64,000 nucleotides of DNA, taken from contig JAALGZ010000007.1 in the NCBI GenBank assembly GCA_015227615.1, forward strand, positions 930,001 through 994,000, in the 5' to 3' direction. Source of the DNA: Labyrinthula sp. Ha. Its lineage: Eukaryota > Sar > Bigyra > Labyrinthulida > Labyrinthulaceae. Within the stretch, counting starts at the first letter, position 1; the number at the start of each line of letters is the position of its first letter. Shown here piece by piece: positions 35,181-48,032 of this stretch. Both the position numbers and the translations under genes were made by a program. The notes under the pieces are model-generated. The model had not been told where the DNA came from and searched no databases. It saw only the letters and a program-made list of their open reading frames with translations.

Positions 35181-36689
35181 ATGGCAGAAAATAAGATTGA
35201 AATTGAGGAACCATTGTTGCATGAAGATGAACCGATTAGAAAACAAAAAGTGGTAAGAAGAATTGTCGGACTAGACCTTTTTCGTGGTTTGATTATGATC
35301 ATTATGTCGTGGGATCATTTAAAGGATATAGTGTTTGATAGAACTATGCACGGTTCTGAAGCATGGCAAGGCGAGGGTCCGGATTATAACAACAGTTTGT
35401 TATTTTTCTTTGCTCGTGCAATCTCCGATCTTTGTGCACCGGGGTTTTTCTTTACTATGGGGATAGGTATGGTATATTTGATGGAATCACGACGAAAGCG
35501 GTTAGTTCCTTATAGTAAAGTCCTGGCTTTTTTTGCTAAGAGAAGTTTCTTAATTTTTCTTGTTGGAAGATACGTGAACTTCGTTTTCAGTTTCCCATGG
35601 AAGTTTCAAGCTTTACTTGGTGAAGTTGTTTATGACCGGGGACTACCTGATCAGCCTCTTACATGGAAAGATAACAGTACTCTCTTGATTGAAACAAGCT
35701 TTATTGGGGAGTTTCAAGTTATGACTGCTTTATCCTTTTCTATGTTTTTTAGCAGCTTCTTATTGTATTTTGCTTTCAGGTGGGTTGAAAGTGAAGTTTC
35801 TAAATCAGTTATTACAGAAAGTCTATTAAAACATAGGGTAAGAATGAGAAGATACAAGACTCTGGGCACTATTTTTTTGGCTTCTTTTATACTCTGCTTT
35901 GTTGTTTCAAACATTTTGATTGTTCATTTCCAATATGGAGATCCGCGTCAACTTAGAAATGAGTTTCCAGGAGTTGGATCACATGCATCGACATTTTGTC
36001 AAATCTTGGTCCGTTTTTTATTTATCCCAGGACCGGTGCTCACATTTATATATGTTGCATATCCCGTTATTCCATGGATTGGTCTTACGTTTCTAGGAAT
36101 CAGTTTTGGCCTGTTTCTTAAAGCGGACTCTAGGAAAACTATTGGTTGTCTTAAGTTCCTATCTATATTCTTGCTTTTATCATTTGTACTGTTGAGGTTG
36201 TTTTTTGGCCATTATGGTAGCGAGAGAGGTTTTCCTGTAGGTGATGGTTCAGAGACGGATGATTGGGCTGTAAACTGGGTTATTGAATTCCTTTGGACTC
36301 TTAAATACCCACCTTCGCCTGCCTATGCTATGATTACAATGGGAATAAATTTTGCAATCATCTCTTTTTTCTCCCAATCATGGGTAGAAGTTTTGGTAAC
36401 GAATGTTGCAGTAGATGAAGATACAGTCAAAAGACTACAAACCACAATGCTTAATTTCTTGCTCGTTCTAGGAAACGCCCCTTTAATATTTTATTGTGCA
36501 CACTTCCTCATAATAACGACATTTGCAGTTTCGGCATCGTACATTCTTGGTGAAGAATTGCAACTAACTAGTTTGTCTGTGCTTTTCTTGTTATGGATTC
36601 CTTTGAATATTCTGCTATATCCTATATGTAAATATTTTATTGAGTTCAGGAAACAGACACCACCGGATAGTTACTGGAGACTATTTTAA
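35181..36689 (+). CDS. HGSNAT-like / DUF1624 multipass acyltransferase
   Basis: The 502-residue membrane protein has a short acidic N-terminus, then RIVGLDLFRGLIMIIMSWDHLKDI, the first transmembrane helix of the heparan-alpha-glucosaminide N-acetyltransferase catalytic family (R-G plus Asp45-His46). In that family the histidine carries the acetyl group across the membrane. About ten hydrophobic segments follow, with ISDLCAPGFFFTMGIGM typical of the acyltransferase-3-like fold and a C-terminal KYFIEFRKQTPPDSYWRLF. Related bacterial and protist proteins acylate surface sugars; the substrate here is unknown. It is a single exon with an ATG in a clean A-rich context, downstream of and in tandem with the LtrA-like gene. 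Confidence 0.8.
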   Translation: MAENKIEIEEPLLHEDEPIRKQKVVRRIVGLDLFRGLIMIIMSWDHLKDIVFDRTMHGSEAWQGEGPDYNNSLLFFFARAISDLCAPGFFFTMGIGMVYLMESRRKRLVPYSKVLAFFAKRSFLIFLVGRYVNFVFSFPWKFQALLGEVVYDRGLPDQPLTWKDNSTLLIETSFIGEFQVMTALSFSMFFSSFLLYFAFRWVESEVSKSVITESLLKHRVRMRRYKTLGTIFLASFILCFVVSNILIVHFQYGDPRQLRNEFPGVGSHASTFCQILVRFLFIPGPVLTFIYVAYPVIPWIGLTFLGISFGLFLKADSRKTIGCLKFLSIFLLLSFVLLRLFFGHYGSERGFPVGDGSETDDWAVNWVIEFLWTLKYPPSPAYAMITMGINFAIISFFSQSWVEVLVTNVAVDEDTVKRLQTTMLNFLLVLGNAPLIFYCAHFLIITTFAVSASYILGEELQLTSLSVLFLLWIPLNILLYPICKYFIEFRKQTPPDSYWRLF

Positions 36690-37802
36690 TTGTACCGCGT
36701 TTAAAATTTAAGTATTGAGCTTCATACTGCGTTTTTTGTTGGTTGATACACATGTACAATCAGTAGATGGGTCGGCTGTCTCCCACAAAGGATTGTCCCT
36801 GAGTTAAGGTAGTGGCTTGCTAAGAGTACGTCATTGGAAGAAAGCCACCATTTTGCAGGGAGAGGACATCTCAAAAAATTTACTTGTTTGACACTTTCAA
36901 TGTACTACTCGTATGACGTAGGTGCTATTATGTAAAAGCAACTTATTTACAATGATTAAATACTTAAAAAACAGTATCCAAACCAACCCTAAACTCTTTT
37001 AATTTTTTGGTCTTGTTTTGGTTTTGCTTTGGTACTAAAAGTGTGTATACACTAGCTATATATATACGCAAACAAGCTCTACCAATAATACCAACTCAGC
37101 ATACTTAACTGTATTCATATACAACAAGTGCTGTGGTGTAACCCAGAACAAACAGCCTGAGCTTATACACATGCCTTGAATCTCTGGCCACAATCACACC
37201 TTAACTCCAACAATTCATTTTCATTGCTACTGCTTACCTTCTCATTCTACAAGGTTCTTATAACCTAAGCGCACTAAGATATTCGACTTTGTGGGTATCA
37301 TTGCTATAAAAGCAGAAAGAAACACTGTATAAAGAGGTATGAAGCTCTATTCGTTGTAATAATGAATTTATGTCTGCTTAAAGCTACCTGTTGTACCATG
37401 TCTAAAATTTAATCTTAGATTCATAGCTGAACTAGACGTATTAATATTTTTCGCACACCTTTAGCATCTGCTTGACAGGATGGCAACTTGGATGTTCAAT
37501 GTATCATGTTGCTTTATTTCGACTAGTGATCTTGATTTATGAGAACAGCTACAAATCTCTACTTCATTCTTTGGGTAAAAAGTTGCAGTTAGCAATATTG
37601 TCAGGTAATCTACTTACTTAAATGATCCACAGCCAACAAAAATAGACTAGAAACAACAGTAAATTTTAAAACGTCATAGTTGTTTTAAGGTCTAAGAAAT
37701 TTACCATACTTCAGGCAGATACTTAAGCAGCGTTAAGTTAGCAGTACTTTAAATATAAGATTTACAAAATACTCCTACTTAAAACCTCATAGAGTCATAA
37801 TA
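36690..37802. other. Intergenic stretch between convergent genes
   Basis: About 1.1 kb of AT-rich DNA. No frame, RNA gene or clear repeat could be supported. Confidence 0.5.
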
Positions 37803-40800
37803 TTAGACAAAATTAAAACCTTCTCTCCGCAAAATGCGAACAACAACAAACACAAATGTAAAACAGGTCACAAATATCAACGGCACAACAACCAATGGTG
37901 TCCAGTCGAACTTTTGAGCAACTTTTTTATCGTCCAAATCTTTAAAATGTACTTTTCGACTGTATAAACCTGGATTCTCGGAAGTCAAGAACTCTATTAT
38001 ATCTGCTGTAACTGGTAAAGAATTAGTTCTCCAATCATACCCTAAAAATCGTGCCCATAGAATAGGAAACCCGTGAAACGCATGGGTTCCATTGTATAGC
38101 TTAAACTTAACACTGAAACCAAGATTCTTAAGTTGTTGCACTGCGCACTTATTCGCCAGTATTAAAGGGTCGCTTTTTCCACAAACAAGAAAAGACTTTT
38201 TTGCAAAGTTCTTCAGGAGGTCATTAGGAATATCTTCTAGAGAGGTATACCGATTTGTCGGGTTTCTCAGAGAGTTTGACCCATCATATAATTGAAAAAG
38301 CAGCTTAATAGAGAAATCAATAACAGGTTGAAAATATTTTCCAAAGTAGTCGCTGTCTTTAGAAGTTGGGGTAGCTTGCCCAAGTAGACCATAAACTGAA
38401 ATCAACTTGTCAACTACTGGGAAGTTATTTTGTTCAAGCAATTTCAAGTCATCAAACTCGTCAGAGTTTTCAACTAGTGCAAGAATTCGTTTACGCAGAG
38501 TTTCATTGGCAATAATAGCTGACAGTAGAGTAACCAAATTACCACCCGCAGAGTCTCCAATTAGATTTAGACTACTTGTTTTATTTTGTTTACATATAAA
38601 AAGAACTGCCCTCAGACAATATAATAAAGCTATTGGGTGTGATGCTTCAGGGGAAAGAGGATATTCCAAGCAATAGACAACCTGTTTATTTCCATGTCGT
38701 GCTAGAGGTGTAACGGCGTGTATCAAGATATGCTTCTGCACAAGAATATGACCTCCTCCATGCAAATAGATCAAAATGTTTTTCTTCAGTTTTTCTGACA
38801 TAGGGTTTGGATAAACAACGTCCATGCAAAGAGATTTTAGAGGCACAGATATTTTACTCTTCCTTTCCTTAGATAGATCTGATACATAACTAACATTTTC
38901 AACCAAGTTAATATCCTTCCAAAAATTATATCCGTCTGGTGAGAGAAAGTTATCATAGTTTCGAATAGCTCTAGCATAAATTGTAAAAGGTACATCAAGT
39001 AGAAACCTCAGAGCCTTCAAAATAGTGTATTTGAAAAAAATTGCGGACATTCTCAAAAACATGAAAAACAATGTAGCGAAAAGAATATTTTTTAATCTTT
39101 CGGTACTGGCAGTAGAATATAGATCTGAGCTTACAAAACTTGGAACAGTTAGCAGGCCACCTAAAACATAGTAGGCTCGCAAACTTTCAAAGATGCTAAC
39201 AAGTGAGGCTCCTACCAAGTTAATAATGAAACAACCACAGAAAATACAAACAAACAGTGTCAATCGCAGTACGAAAGACTCTACCAGGTTTAGCTGCTTT
39301 TGAAGATGAGTTGTCAATTTACTGTATACTGTCCGCGAGGATGGAATGGTAAGGAATCCAGTGAAAAGCAACATAAAGGAGGACTCTGAGTAACTAAGAC
39401 TTTTTCGGGAACCAAAGGTATGATCAATAAATAAAAATAACCCGTCCAAGACACACATAAAAAGTGATATTGAAAACATCACGAGAAAAAATCGGGAGCT
39501 AAACCAGAAATTGACCTGATCTTTAGCCCTTTGGAACTCTGCTTCACTATCATCAAAGCAGTATAGTGAAATAAAAAGAAAAGCTTGGGAAAGCGCAAAT
39601 ACCTTGCCAATATATGTTGGAAATATTAAGCTGTCAACTTCAAGATCGTCATCTAAAGACAACCAAATTATCGAAACAATAGATGCAGACCCGAATAACA
39701 TCCATGATAAAGCTTGAGTGAAGGAAAATTTAGTTCCACCTCTAAAAGGCTGAAAGAGTTCATACTTGTGAGTTAATTCCTTTTTTCCGGGATATATAAA
39801 AGGTGCCGTATGAACATGTGCCAAATAAGTATTAAAAAAATTTAGGACAAGAAGAAGAAATTTGGTTTCCCTTTTAACAAAACCCCTTATTTCGTGAAAT
39901 TCATTGAAAGAAAATACAGAAAGAGCCATATGAAAAATCATCAGCCAGAAAAACACAATTAAGTCTAGCGTCTTGGAATCTGCAAATCCTGCTTTAAGCG
40001 TAAAAAATAAAAATCTAAGAAATAGGTGATAAACTAGTTGAAAAGCGTTGAGTAGCTGTTGCTCAAAAGTACCAAAAGATTCATCAATAATGAATAGAAT
40101 CTGAAAGACAGCAACTAGAATTGGCAGTGATGACCTTATGTTTTCCTGCAAAGTTGACAAAGAAATTCCAGCCTTTAAATGAAATAATGCAGTGCTGAAA
40201 ATCCAACATCCAGAAGAGCCAAACACCAGAAGCTCTCTTCCACGCAGAGAGCTCTCTCTCACACTTGCTTGACCAAGTAGAAAACCAGTAAACGCAAATA
40301 AGTAGCTTAGTGTTCGATATACAGTGGTCTCTATCTCACCCTTCATCCTAATAAAAAAACTTTTGTTTTGTTTTCCAGTCTGAAAAGGTTTGATTCCATA
40401 TACTAATGGAGAGAATGCAAAAAGATTATCAGCAACACATCCAAAAGTATTTCTAGCAATTTTGGAGACTACAAAGTGGAGCATAGTATCATCTGTTTCT
40501 AGTCTGGAGAAGGCCAGTATGAAAGACGCAACATAGAATGTCGAACCAAATATTTGCAATATAATAAAAGGAAGTCCAGCAGAAATTCCACTATACCAAG
40601 AATATCCATTGACTTTCTTTAGTAATACTGATGCAAGTATTTGGGAGATAAACGGAGAAACTAAGAGGTATCTGTTCAAATCAACAAAGGCATTTTTCCT
40701 ACTATTTAATGCAAAAATGAATTGACAATAGTATATAGATCTAAGTGAAAGTAAAATATAGACAAATAAAAAAGGAGATTTAAGATACTTGCTAAAATAG

Positions 40801-41864
40801 GTTTGGAAAAGGTTTGATCTTGGTAAGTCTTCTTGAAATTGAGAAAGAGAAACTAGAATGAGACATTGAGAACAGAAACCAAATAGTAGGATCCCAGGAT
40901 GCAAGAAAATAAGATCTGTAATTCCTTCTATATTGTATTTAGACTCTACATAAAACTTTAATAAGGAGAAAAAAATAAATATAGCCTGAAAAACCCAACC
41001 TATTGCTTGAAGAATGACAAAAGAAAGCGTGTTCGAAAACGGATTGAAAAAAGTGAATCCTTTTAGCTGAAGATGACCACATAAAGATTGATAAAAAAAT
41101 GGTAAAATGAAAAAACATCCAGATGATATCTCAAAAGAATAGTTCAAGAACTTCTTATTCAGTAAGTCAGCTTCAAGGTAGTTCAAAAGATCAATAAAAA
41201 AGCTGCTCAAAAACAACGAGCATCCAAGGAAGAAGAAGAAAAAGCTTCCTTTGAGCTGAAATATTGAGATACCAACTGCATCAAAGAAAGAGTTAGTTCT
41301 GGTTCTGTCCCTTACTTTTCCAGGCTCTTTCTTTCCTGGTACGAATCTGTCAAGACTCTCAGTTAGCGCCATGTTAGACGACACTACTATCAATGCAAGA
41401 GCATGAAATGGATATTGAATAAATCCTTTTCCTTCTGTTACTCTCTCAGGTTCTGTGTCCACACAATAAAGATGAATATCGGAAGATACTCTTTGGAAGT
41501 TTAACAAGAAGAACATCCCGAACAAAACCGAAAGACCATACAATAACCAACCAAAAACCTGAAGTAGAATGAATTGTGCACCTCCATGAAATGGCATATA
41601 AAACTTGTAGTCCTCTTTATGTTTAAGCTTCCCAATTACAATAGTTAAAGGCGCTTGGAAGAGAAGACAAGCGTAGGTTAGCTTAAACGCGAACAGTCTT
41701 CCCTCCTCTTCAGCAATTGTTGGAGAAAAAAATGAGGTAAGATATTGAGAGGAGAATAGAGAGCAGTTGGATCCTATTAGGATGAGAAAAAGAGCAACAA
41801 TGATTGTGAAGGTGATATTTAACACCTTGACCTCTAATGCCGCGTCGGCGTCGCCATTTGCCAT
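37803..41864 (-). CDS. Giant multipass membrane protein fused to an HSL-type alpha/beta hydrolase
   Basis: One uninterrupted frame of 1353 residues from ATG to stop, the longest in the window. Residues 1-950 are dominated by hydrophobic segments (about 25-30 candidates). They contain four copies of one module: YKFYMPFHGGAQFILLQVFG (from 86), FTFFNPFSNTLSFVILQAIG (from 270), YSWYSGISAGLPFIILQIFG (from 421) and YELFQPFRGGTKFSFTQALS (from 701), each followed by a further hydrophobic helix. Residues about 1015-1300 are a hormone-sensitive-lipase-type hydrolase: oxyanion-hole HGGG (1035-1038), nucleophile elbow GDSAGG with Ser 1105, acid Asp 1232 (GKSDPL) and a His at 1261 or 1264 (THAFHGF). A final transmembrane segment (about 1322-1343) anchors the C-terminus. 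The hydrolase half is a likely lipid or small-ester hydrolase. I recognise no family for the N-terminal region. Confidence 0.85.
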   Translation of the reverse strand: MANGDADAALEVKVLNITFTIIVALFLILIGSNCSLFSSQYLTSFFSPTIAEEEGRLFAFKLTYACLLFQAPLTIVIGKLKHKEDYKFYMPFHGGAQFILLQVFGWLLYGLSVLFGMFFLLNFQRVSSDIHLYCVDTEPERVTEGKGFIQYPFHALALIVVSSNMALTESLDRFVPGKKEPGKVRDRTRTNSFFDAVGISIFQLKGSFFFFFLGCSLFLSSFFIDLLNYLEADLLNKKFLNYSFEISSGCFFILPFFYQSLCGHLQLKGFTFFNPFSNTLSFVILQAIGWVFQAIFIFFSLLKFYVESKYNIEGITDLIFLHPGILLFGFCSQCLILVSLSQFQEDLPRSNLFQTYFSKYLKSPFLFVYILLSLRSIYYCQFIFALNSRKNAFVDLNRYLLVSPFISQILASVLLKKVNGYSWYSGISAGLPFIILQIFGSTFYVASFILAFSRLETDDTMLHFVVSKIARNTFGCVADNLFAFSPLVYGIKPFQTGKQNKSFFIRMKGEIETTVYRTLSYLFAFTGFLLGQASVRESSLRGRELLVFGSSGCWIFSTALFHLKAGISLSTLQENIRSSLPILVAVFQILFIIDESFGTFEQQLLNAFQLVYHLFLRFLFFTLKAGFADSKTLDLIVFFWLMIFHMALSVFSFNEFHEIRGFVKRETKFLLLVLNFFNTYLAHVHTAPFIYPGKKELTHKYELFQPFRGGTKFSFTQALSWMLFGSASIVSIIWLSLDDDLEVDSLIFPTYIGKVFALSQAFLFISLYCFDDSEAEFQRAKDQVNFWFSSRFFLVMFSISLFMCVLDGLFLFIDHTFGSRKSLSYSESSFMLLFTGFLTIPSSRTVYSKLTTHLQKQLNLVESFVLRLTLFVCIFCGCFIINLVGASLVSIFESLRAYYVLGGLLTVPSFVSSDLYSTASTERLKNILFATLFFMFLRMSAIFFKYTILKALRFLLDVPFTIYARAIRNYDNFLSPDGYNFWKDINLVENVSYVSDLSKERKSKISVPLKSLCMDVVYPNPMSEKLKKNILIYLHGGGHILVQKHILIHAVTPLARHGNKQVVYCLEYPLSPEASHPIALLYCLRAVLFICKQNKTSSLNLIGDSAGGNLVTLLSAIIANETLRKRILALVENSDEFDDLKLLEQNNFPVVDKLISVYGLLGQATPTSKDSDYFGKYFQPVIDFSIKLLFQLYDGSNSLRNPTNRYTSLEDIPNDLLKNFAKKSFLVCGKSDPLILANKCAVQQLKNLGFSVKFKLYNGTHAFHGFPILWARFLGYDWRTNSLPVTADIIEFLTSENPGLYSRKVHFKDLDDKKVAQKFDWTPLVVVPLIFVTCFTFVFVVVRILRREGFNFV

Positions 41865-44800
41865 TAAAAATTTGGGGTAATGCTATATCGTATCTCAGCT
41901 TTCATTTATTCTAACTAGGGGTGCCGTTTGAGATTATCATTATACATTAAACAAGCTTTGAATATTTTGATTTTGCTTTAAATAATATTGGGGGTTTTCG
42001 GACTACTTTGAGTGAACCTTAATATTACTATAAGTATAATTTGAGACTTTGATCCTATGCACCACATTTCTTGGATTCGTGTACTATTTTTTAGTATTCT
42101 GCAATGGCACTGTTATTCATTTCCAGTCCATGGGCTTCGAGCGTTTGGTCTTTTTTCTTCCTATATGTCGCTTTACCTACTGAGCCCCTCTAGTTGCTCT
42201 TAGTTATAGTCTAACGACCTTAATATATAAACCTATTGTCACAGGCCTACCAGGTTGTCCGTCTTAAAGCTATGTTTCAATAAGAACATCGAGGAAAACA
42301 TCAATTCCCGGGCAATATATAGCTGATCCCAATTATTTGCGGAATAGTACTGCATCATACAGAGAATTTTCCGTGGCTTTCATGCGACGAAAACTGGAGG
42401 TAAAACATATCTGAGCGCTTTTGGGCTTGGCCATTTGACCTAAATATCATTTGAGATCTTATGATAAATAAAAAAAAACTCAAACATCATTTAAGGGATA
42501 TCAAAGTTCGAAAGAAATATAAAGATTCTAAATTGTTCATAGTATCGTTTAATCATTGATATTTTTTCTTTAAACAGAACCCATAATGGCAACTGTTCGA
42601 ATCATGTAGTTTTGTGTACTACGCATATTTTCGTATGACAACAGCTGAGGATACTGTGGCTGAAATATGCTTACTCGATAAATAATGAAACCTCTTGAAT
42701 TCCACAAGTATTTGCAACTGTCTTCCAACTTCCCAATAACTTAACTAAAGGTAAGGACGCTACACTAACTCAGATACGTGGGTGCAATCTAAGTAAAAAA
42801 AAGAAACATATATTTACTTTGTATTAGCAGTTGCTACATCCCTATTATTAACTGGTATCCAAACCGTGCAAAAGTGTTTGAAAGTTAGGAAAGCGAATAA
42901 AATGCACTTTCTTCTTTTGGTTTGAACGTCGTCCACCGGATGAATAATTAAGAAAAAAGAATAAAAACTGCTCCTAGTTGAGGGCGGTGGAGAGATATTA
43001 CTAATTCAACGTTATTAGATTATCTTACATTAAAGTTGGGCTAGTACAAGTATATTGATTTCTTGTTTTGTTAACTTGAAAATTATGACCTATAATTTAA
43101 TTAAGAAACACAACTATATTACAAGGATCTCTGATTATAGGAGCCCAAGAAATCTTATTGGGCTGGATCTCTTATTGTGTAAGAAAAATATTAATGGTAA
43201 GTTATTTCGTTGCTGCACACTATATCAAAGACCGCCAAGTGATTGTGTCACTTTACTTCGACAAGCTTTCACTATAACAAGGAATAGCTAATATGTATCC
43301 TGTATTAGATGTCACAGTTTGTACGATATCCTAGAACTGTAGGTCTAACATCACATATTTTTCTATTTTCCTGAAGTTGCACCATGACGAGATTCTCCGG
43401 GAAAATATTAGCAGCGCTAGGATAATTGGTTCGATCATTGCGGTTCTCTAAAAATAGATTGGCAATATCCTCATAGAATCTAAAAAATAACTCTACCAGA
43501 GTTAAATATACAAAACTTCAAACCAAAATTAAGGCATCTGCCGAGCGACTTAATACCTATCACGTATCATGGTGTATATAAGTGTTCTAATTTATGTAGA
43601 GTTTACAGAGAGCAGTACAAGTATATTTGCTAACAGTTCTTTTTAATACCTCAATGTGATATCTCACTTGGCATGTCAAAACAATTCATCGGTTTCTATT
43701 AGGTTTCTTGTCTCTGTTGCAGAGGTGATGGGTAAATTTCATGCGGGACTTAACTGTCTTCATCTGTTAGCATGTTTCCGAGATAGCCCAGGCAGATTAT
43801 GGCCGAAAAAGCTGGCTCTTATACAAACTTAGCTTTTATGGATTTTTTTCTCAACATTTCTGTCTATTAGATGAATTTAAGCAAAATTAACCTTAAAGTA
43901 TTTGATTCCTTTATCATGAACATTTTTTGTCGTCTAATGCTTAGATATGAACACAATGATAGATATTTTTTATATTCTTGTTGACAGTTCTAAGATTTTA
44001 TCCTCGATCGATTAAACAAATATCGACCACCAGAATACTGCAGTACACTCTCTTAATTTAATACTCCAACTCAAAATATTTCACTATCAGTAAAAAAGAT
44101 GAGGTTTACTGAAAATTCTTATGGCCTTTTAGACTATAAAGTTAATATTTTCGTTAATCTGAGTCATGTATCTTCTCCAGACTATATAATACAGAGCAAG
44201 GTCGTTTGAAATCAACAAAGAACTTATGAGAGAGGGTATTTCGTTTTTTGTTGCGTAAATGTTAATACATGGTATTCACTTTAGCCCAAGTACTTTGAAA
44301 AACATCAGAAATCCGTTTAATTATCAAATTTAAAACAACATAGAATGTCTGAAACAGGTTCGGAGAAAATGAAATTTCCCCGTCATAAGTATTTTTAAGT
44401 GTGACTTATACAAAATTATTGTAGTCTATGATCCCTAGTATAGTAACAAAATAGGCAAATAATATCTAAATGTTATTTTAGAAGTTTTTTAAGGAAGAAA
44501 GGTAATGCTTTTTTAAGTTAAACCTAATTTAACTCTAAGTTAGCATGGCATGAGGTTTCAGGTCTAGATACTTGTATCTAGGGTGATTAAAGAAATAAAA
44601 TGTATAACAAATAAACAAGCTCCTACATACCCCAACATGGTTTATCTCAGTCACCAACTGTAAGCTATGGACAATAGTATAATCAATCATTATATCCTCC
44701 TTCTTGGGATTTAGTTCCAAGAATATACAGAAACATGTTCTAATTAAATACAGTCGATGTGTATTTTGTGAGACTCCTGAACCTTATTATCAGACATATT

Positions 44801-47800
44801 GAATAGTATGATAAATGATAATATATTTTGGAAAATAAAGGAAAGAATTGATTCCGGTAACAACATAAGCATAATAGCAACCGAATATTGTGAATATAGA
44901 TTTCAATAATACTGTCAAATGCCAAAAACATAAGAGATGTGTAATAATAGGTGGTCTTTTTTTTGATACAGAGAAAAAATAGCTTTCTTTTAAAACTATG
45001 TGGACCTCAAACTAAATTTGAATTAAGACAATTAACACATATACATTTACCTCAAGAAATAAACTATTTTAATAAGGAAAGATTTTTATGTAAAATAACT
45101 TACATAACTCATATTTAGTATATGAAGCGTATTAGAAACCATGAAAGAATGTTCTTGAGAATAAGCACCAAGACGTAATACCTCGTAGGCTATGCATTCT
45201 TGTCGGAAAAATAACCACGAAGGATAACTCTACCATTAAAAATGCGCAATATTAATTGTACTTTATAAGCAAGAACTCAACATCTTGTACTATTTGAAGT
45301 GCACAACATCAGACGTCACGACTCGATGGATCAAGAGTGCATTGAGCAACATCTATCACGAACTTAGAAAAATTTTCAGTAGCTTCTCAATCAATCATTA
45401 TTATAAGCAGACACATCAAAATGGCATTCACAAACAAAAATATTCAAATTCGTCATTCATATTAGGCAGAAAATGATAAAATATGGAAATCGCCGAAGAA
45501 TCTACAATTTAATGATATGGGTAAAATTTAGAATATCCAATTTGATGATTACCAGATAACGTAAACTATTTGAGACTACGAATTGACCATAACCCCAAAT
45601 AACGAAGTGTGTAGCAGAAGAGATTCTCGATATGACGATATGCATATAACATACCATTTGAAAATGGAACTCTTGACTTGTAAGGGGTTTTGATATGGTT
45701 TAGCCATAGATGAGATGATTAATTTTGTAAGAAAGATAAGTACACCCAAAGAAAACCTAATAACAAAATAAAGCTTTCTCTTATTCAACCTTAAGCTAAG
45801 CACAGTATTTTAAGTAGGAACTAAGTATAGCTTTTAAATTTTGCTAGATGGAGAAGTTTTCAATGACTACTATGTCATAAGATTTTGGGAAATTCAAAAA
45901 TTTTCAATAACAATATTATTACTCCTCAAAGATAAATCTTGAAGAAATTTTGCATATACCCTATTCGCTTCAAGTAAATCTGTTGAGTTTATGATTCACC
46001 GACAAATGTTCTGAAATAGAATTTAAAATATGAATGCCTACTATCTGCAAAGGAATATCAAGATGGCTCTTCATGTTAATTCTAGGTTCCCTTGATTTCC
46101 ATCTGCTTTTCCAATCCGATTCTAATAGAACCACGAAGGCCTGACACTTTTGCATTCATAAACTTTTATCTTTGGGGTTAATTTGTGTGTGTTTTCCATT
46201 TTTTTTTAAGGTACTCACCCGAGACTTGCAAAATCAGCCATAAAATTTGAATAAGAAAACAAGGTATGAAAAAAGGGCATCGTTCATAAGAAAATATAAA
46301 TAGAAAAATAGTTGATAATAGAATATAGTATCCGACCTTTAAACCCATTCATATTACATGTTGGCTAGGCCTTTGAAAGGAATGCGCCTTGCACACCTAG
46401 AAATCTTGGAACTTTGAACCTGGGAATTACTTTGTCTGATGTAGAACTGGCTCTCTGGCTCAGTGTCTTAACTGTAAAAATTGTCTGTGGTATATTTGTT
46501 CCGGAAAAAAGAGTTGTAGCCATTATGGAAACTGTAACGATACCCCAATTTGGGGTCTGTTACACTTGAGTCTACAGCAAGAATAAGGATCCAGCAATAT
46601 GATTCTCGTGTTGACACTGAAACACATACTGCTCTAAACCAAGACAACTTATCTGCTAAAATGCCTTTACAGTTAACATTTATCCACATCTATGATGCCA
46701 TGTTCACTTACGAACGCTAATTCACTACAAGTTTTAGATTTTGAAGACTGTTGATGCTATGAAACTACATTCTATAAACTGAGAAAATATTCCTGTGTCA
46801 TCTAAATTAATCCTTTCATAAGCTTATTATGGTGACTCCGTCTGAAATATTGAGGCATATTCCAGAAACTAGCCCTGGTTTTTCTACGTTTAGACGAAAA
46901 AATGGTATTGGCCAATACTGCACCCGGACGTTAACCAGGATCTACCTGTTATTAACCATTTATAAACATTGGAGCCAGAACTAGTTTCTATAGGTTATCA
47001 GGATATATTAAGGCACAGTAACCTGTACTCTCCAGTTAGAAATATTTTAGGTATCTCTTCCTTCGAACTCTCAATTTTATATCAGTTCTAGGTATTCACT
47101 TCTCAATTCTCTCTGGGAGCCCTAGGTAACTCTCGAGCCATTACAAATTTACGGAGTATTCCCCTGTGTTATTATTTTCACTTGGCTCCCCGTGGACGAG
47201 CCTAACCTCTTCTTGAAATTAAAATATGTTTTTAGATAGGTCATAGTACCCGTAAAAACGGGGTACAAGTTATTGTGACGACCCATCTAATGAATCTTTT
47301 TTTTCCTTTTCACAGAGTTTCGAAGAGTTTCTTATAAAGAAACTGGCAAACAAAGAAAAATTTAGAAGCTCTAAAATAGATATCATTCTCGATTCTAGGT
47401 CGAGAATTTTTGAATCAGGAAAATTTCAGTTTCAGGACCTCAAAATTTGGTAATCTTGGAATTTTAGGTTATTCTAGCTTCATGTTGACTCCAGAAGCAA
47501 TTTTAAGGACTGCAGAGTGAGTCCTCATTTGAGAATTTTTTCAAACTTTTACGGATTTTTTGAGGTAGTGTCGACAAAACATTGAGTGAGGAACGAATGA
47601 AGTCATCGAAGATTTCTGAGTAAGGAATTGCCTTAGTTTCCTTAATCAAGACATTGATTTTCGTGATTAAGTTTTGATAATCTTCAAAACTCCCAAGATT
47701 TGCTTTGAGTATAAGTATTAAAATCCTTTATTCCCCAATGAGGAGTTTTTCTCACTAAGTACCCTTACCCAAAATACTATACGTTCTATTCAAGTACGCA

Positions 47801-48032
47801 AGAAAATTATCCAAAAAAGCCGCTATAGGTCGCACCAAGAAAAGGTTTATGTTGGAATAGACTGCCAGTTTTGCAAACTGAAATCATTTGTAGAATAAAA
47901 ATATAATTGGTTGAACTAACCAATTGCATTAATGAAGTTTTTTACTAACTATTAAGATCCCGAAAAAACTGGGAATATTTTGGTTCAACAACAAAACGAA
48001 TAATTGTGTAATTTAACACTGAAGCTACACAT
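41865..48032. other. 6.2-kb gene desert
   Basis: No gene is supported. The part around 46.4-47.8 kb is visibly less AT-biased and more complex than the rest and may hold an old mobile-element copy, but no diagnostic protein text or paired terminal repeats could be read. Confidence 0.4.

Noticed and set aside
46400-47300. Possible LTR-like or primer-binding-site text (for example TTGGAGCCAGAAC near 46970)
   Set aside because: No paired terminal repeat and no adjoining gag or pol text could be found; the match is too short.
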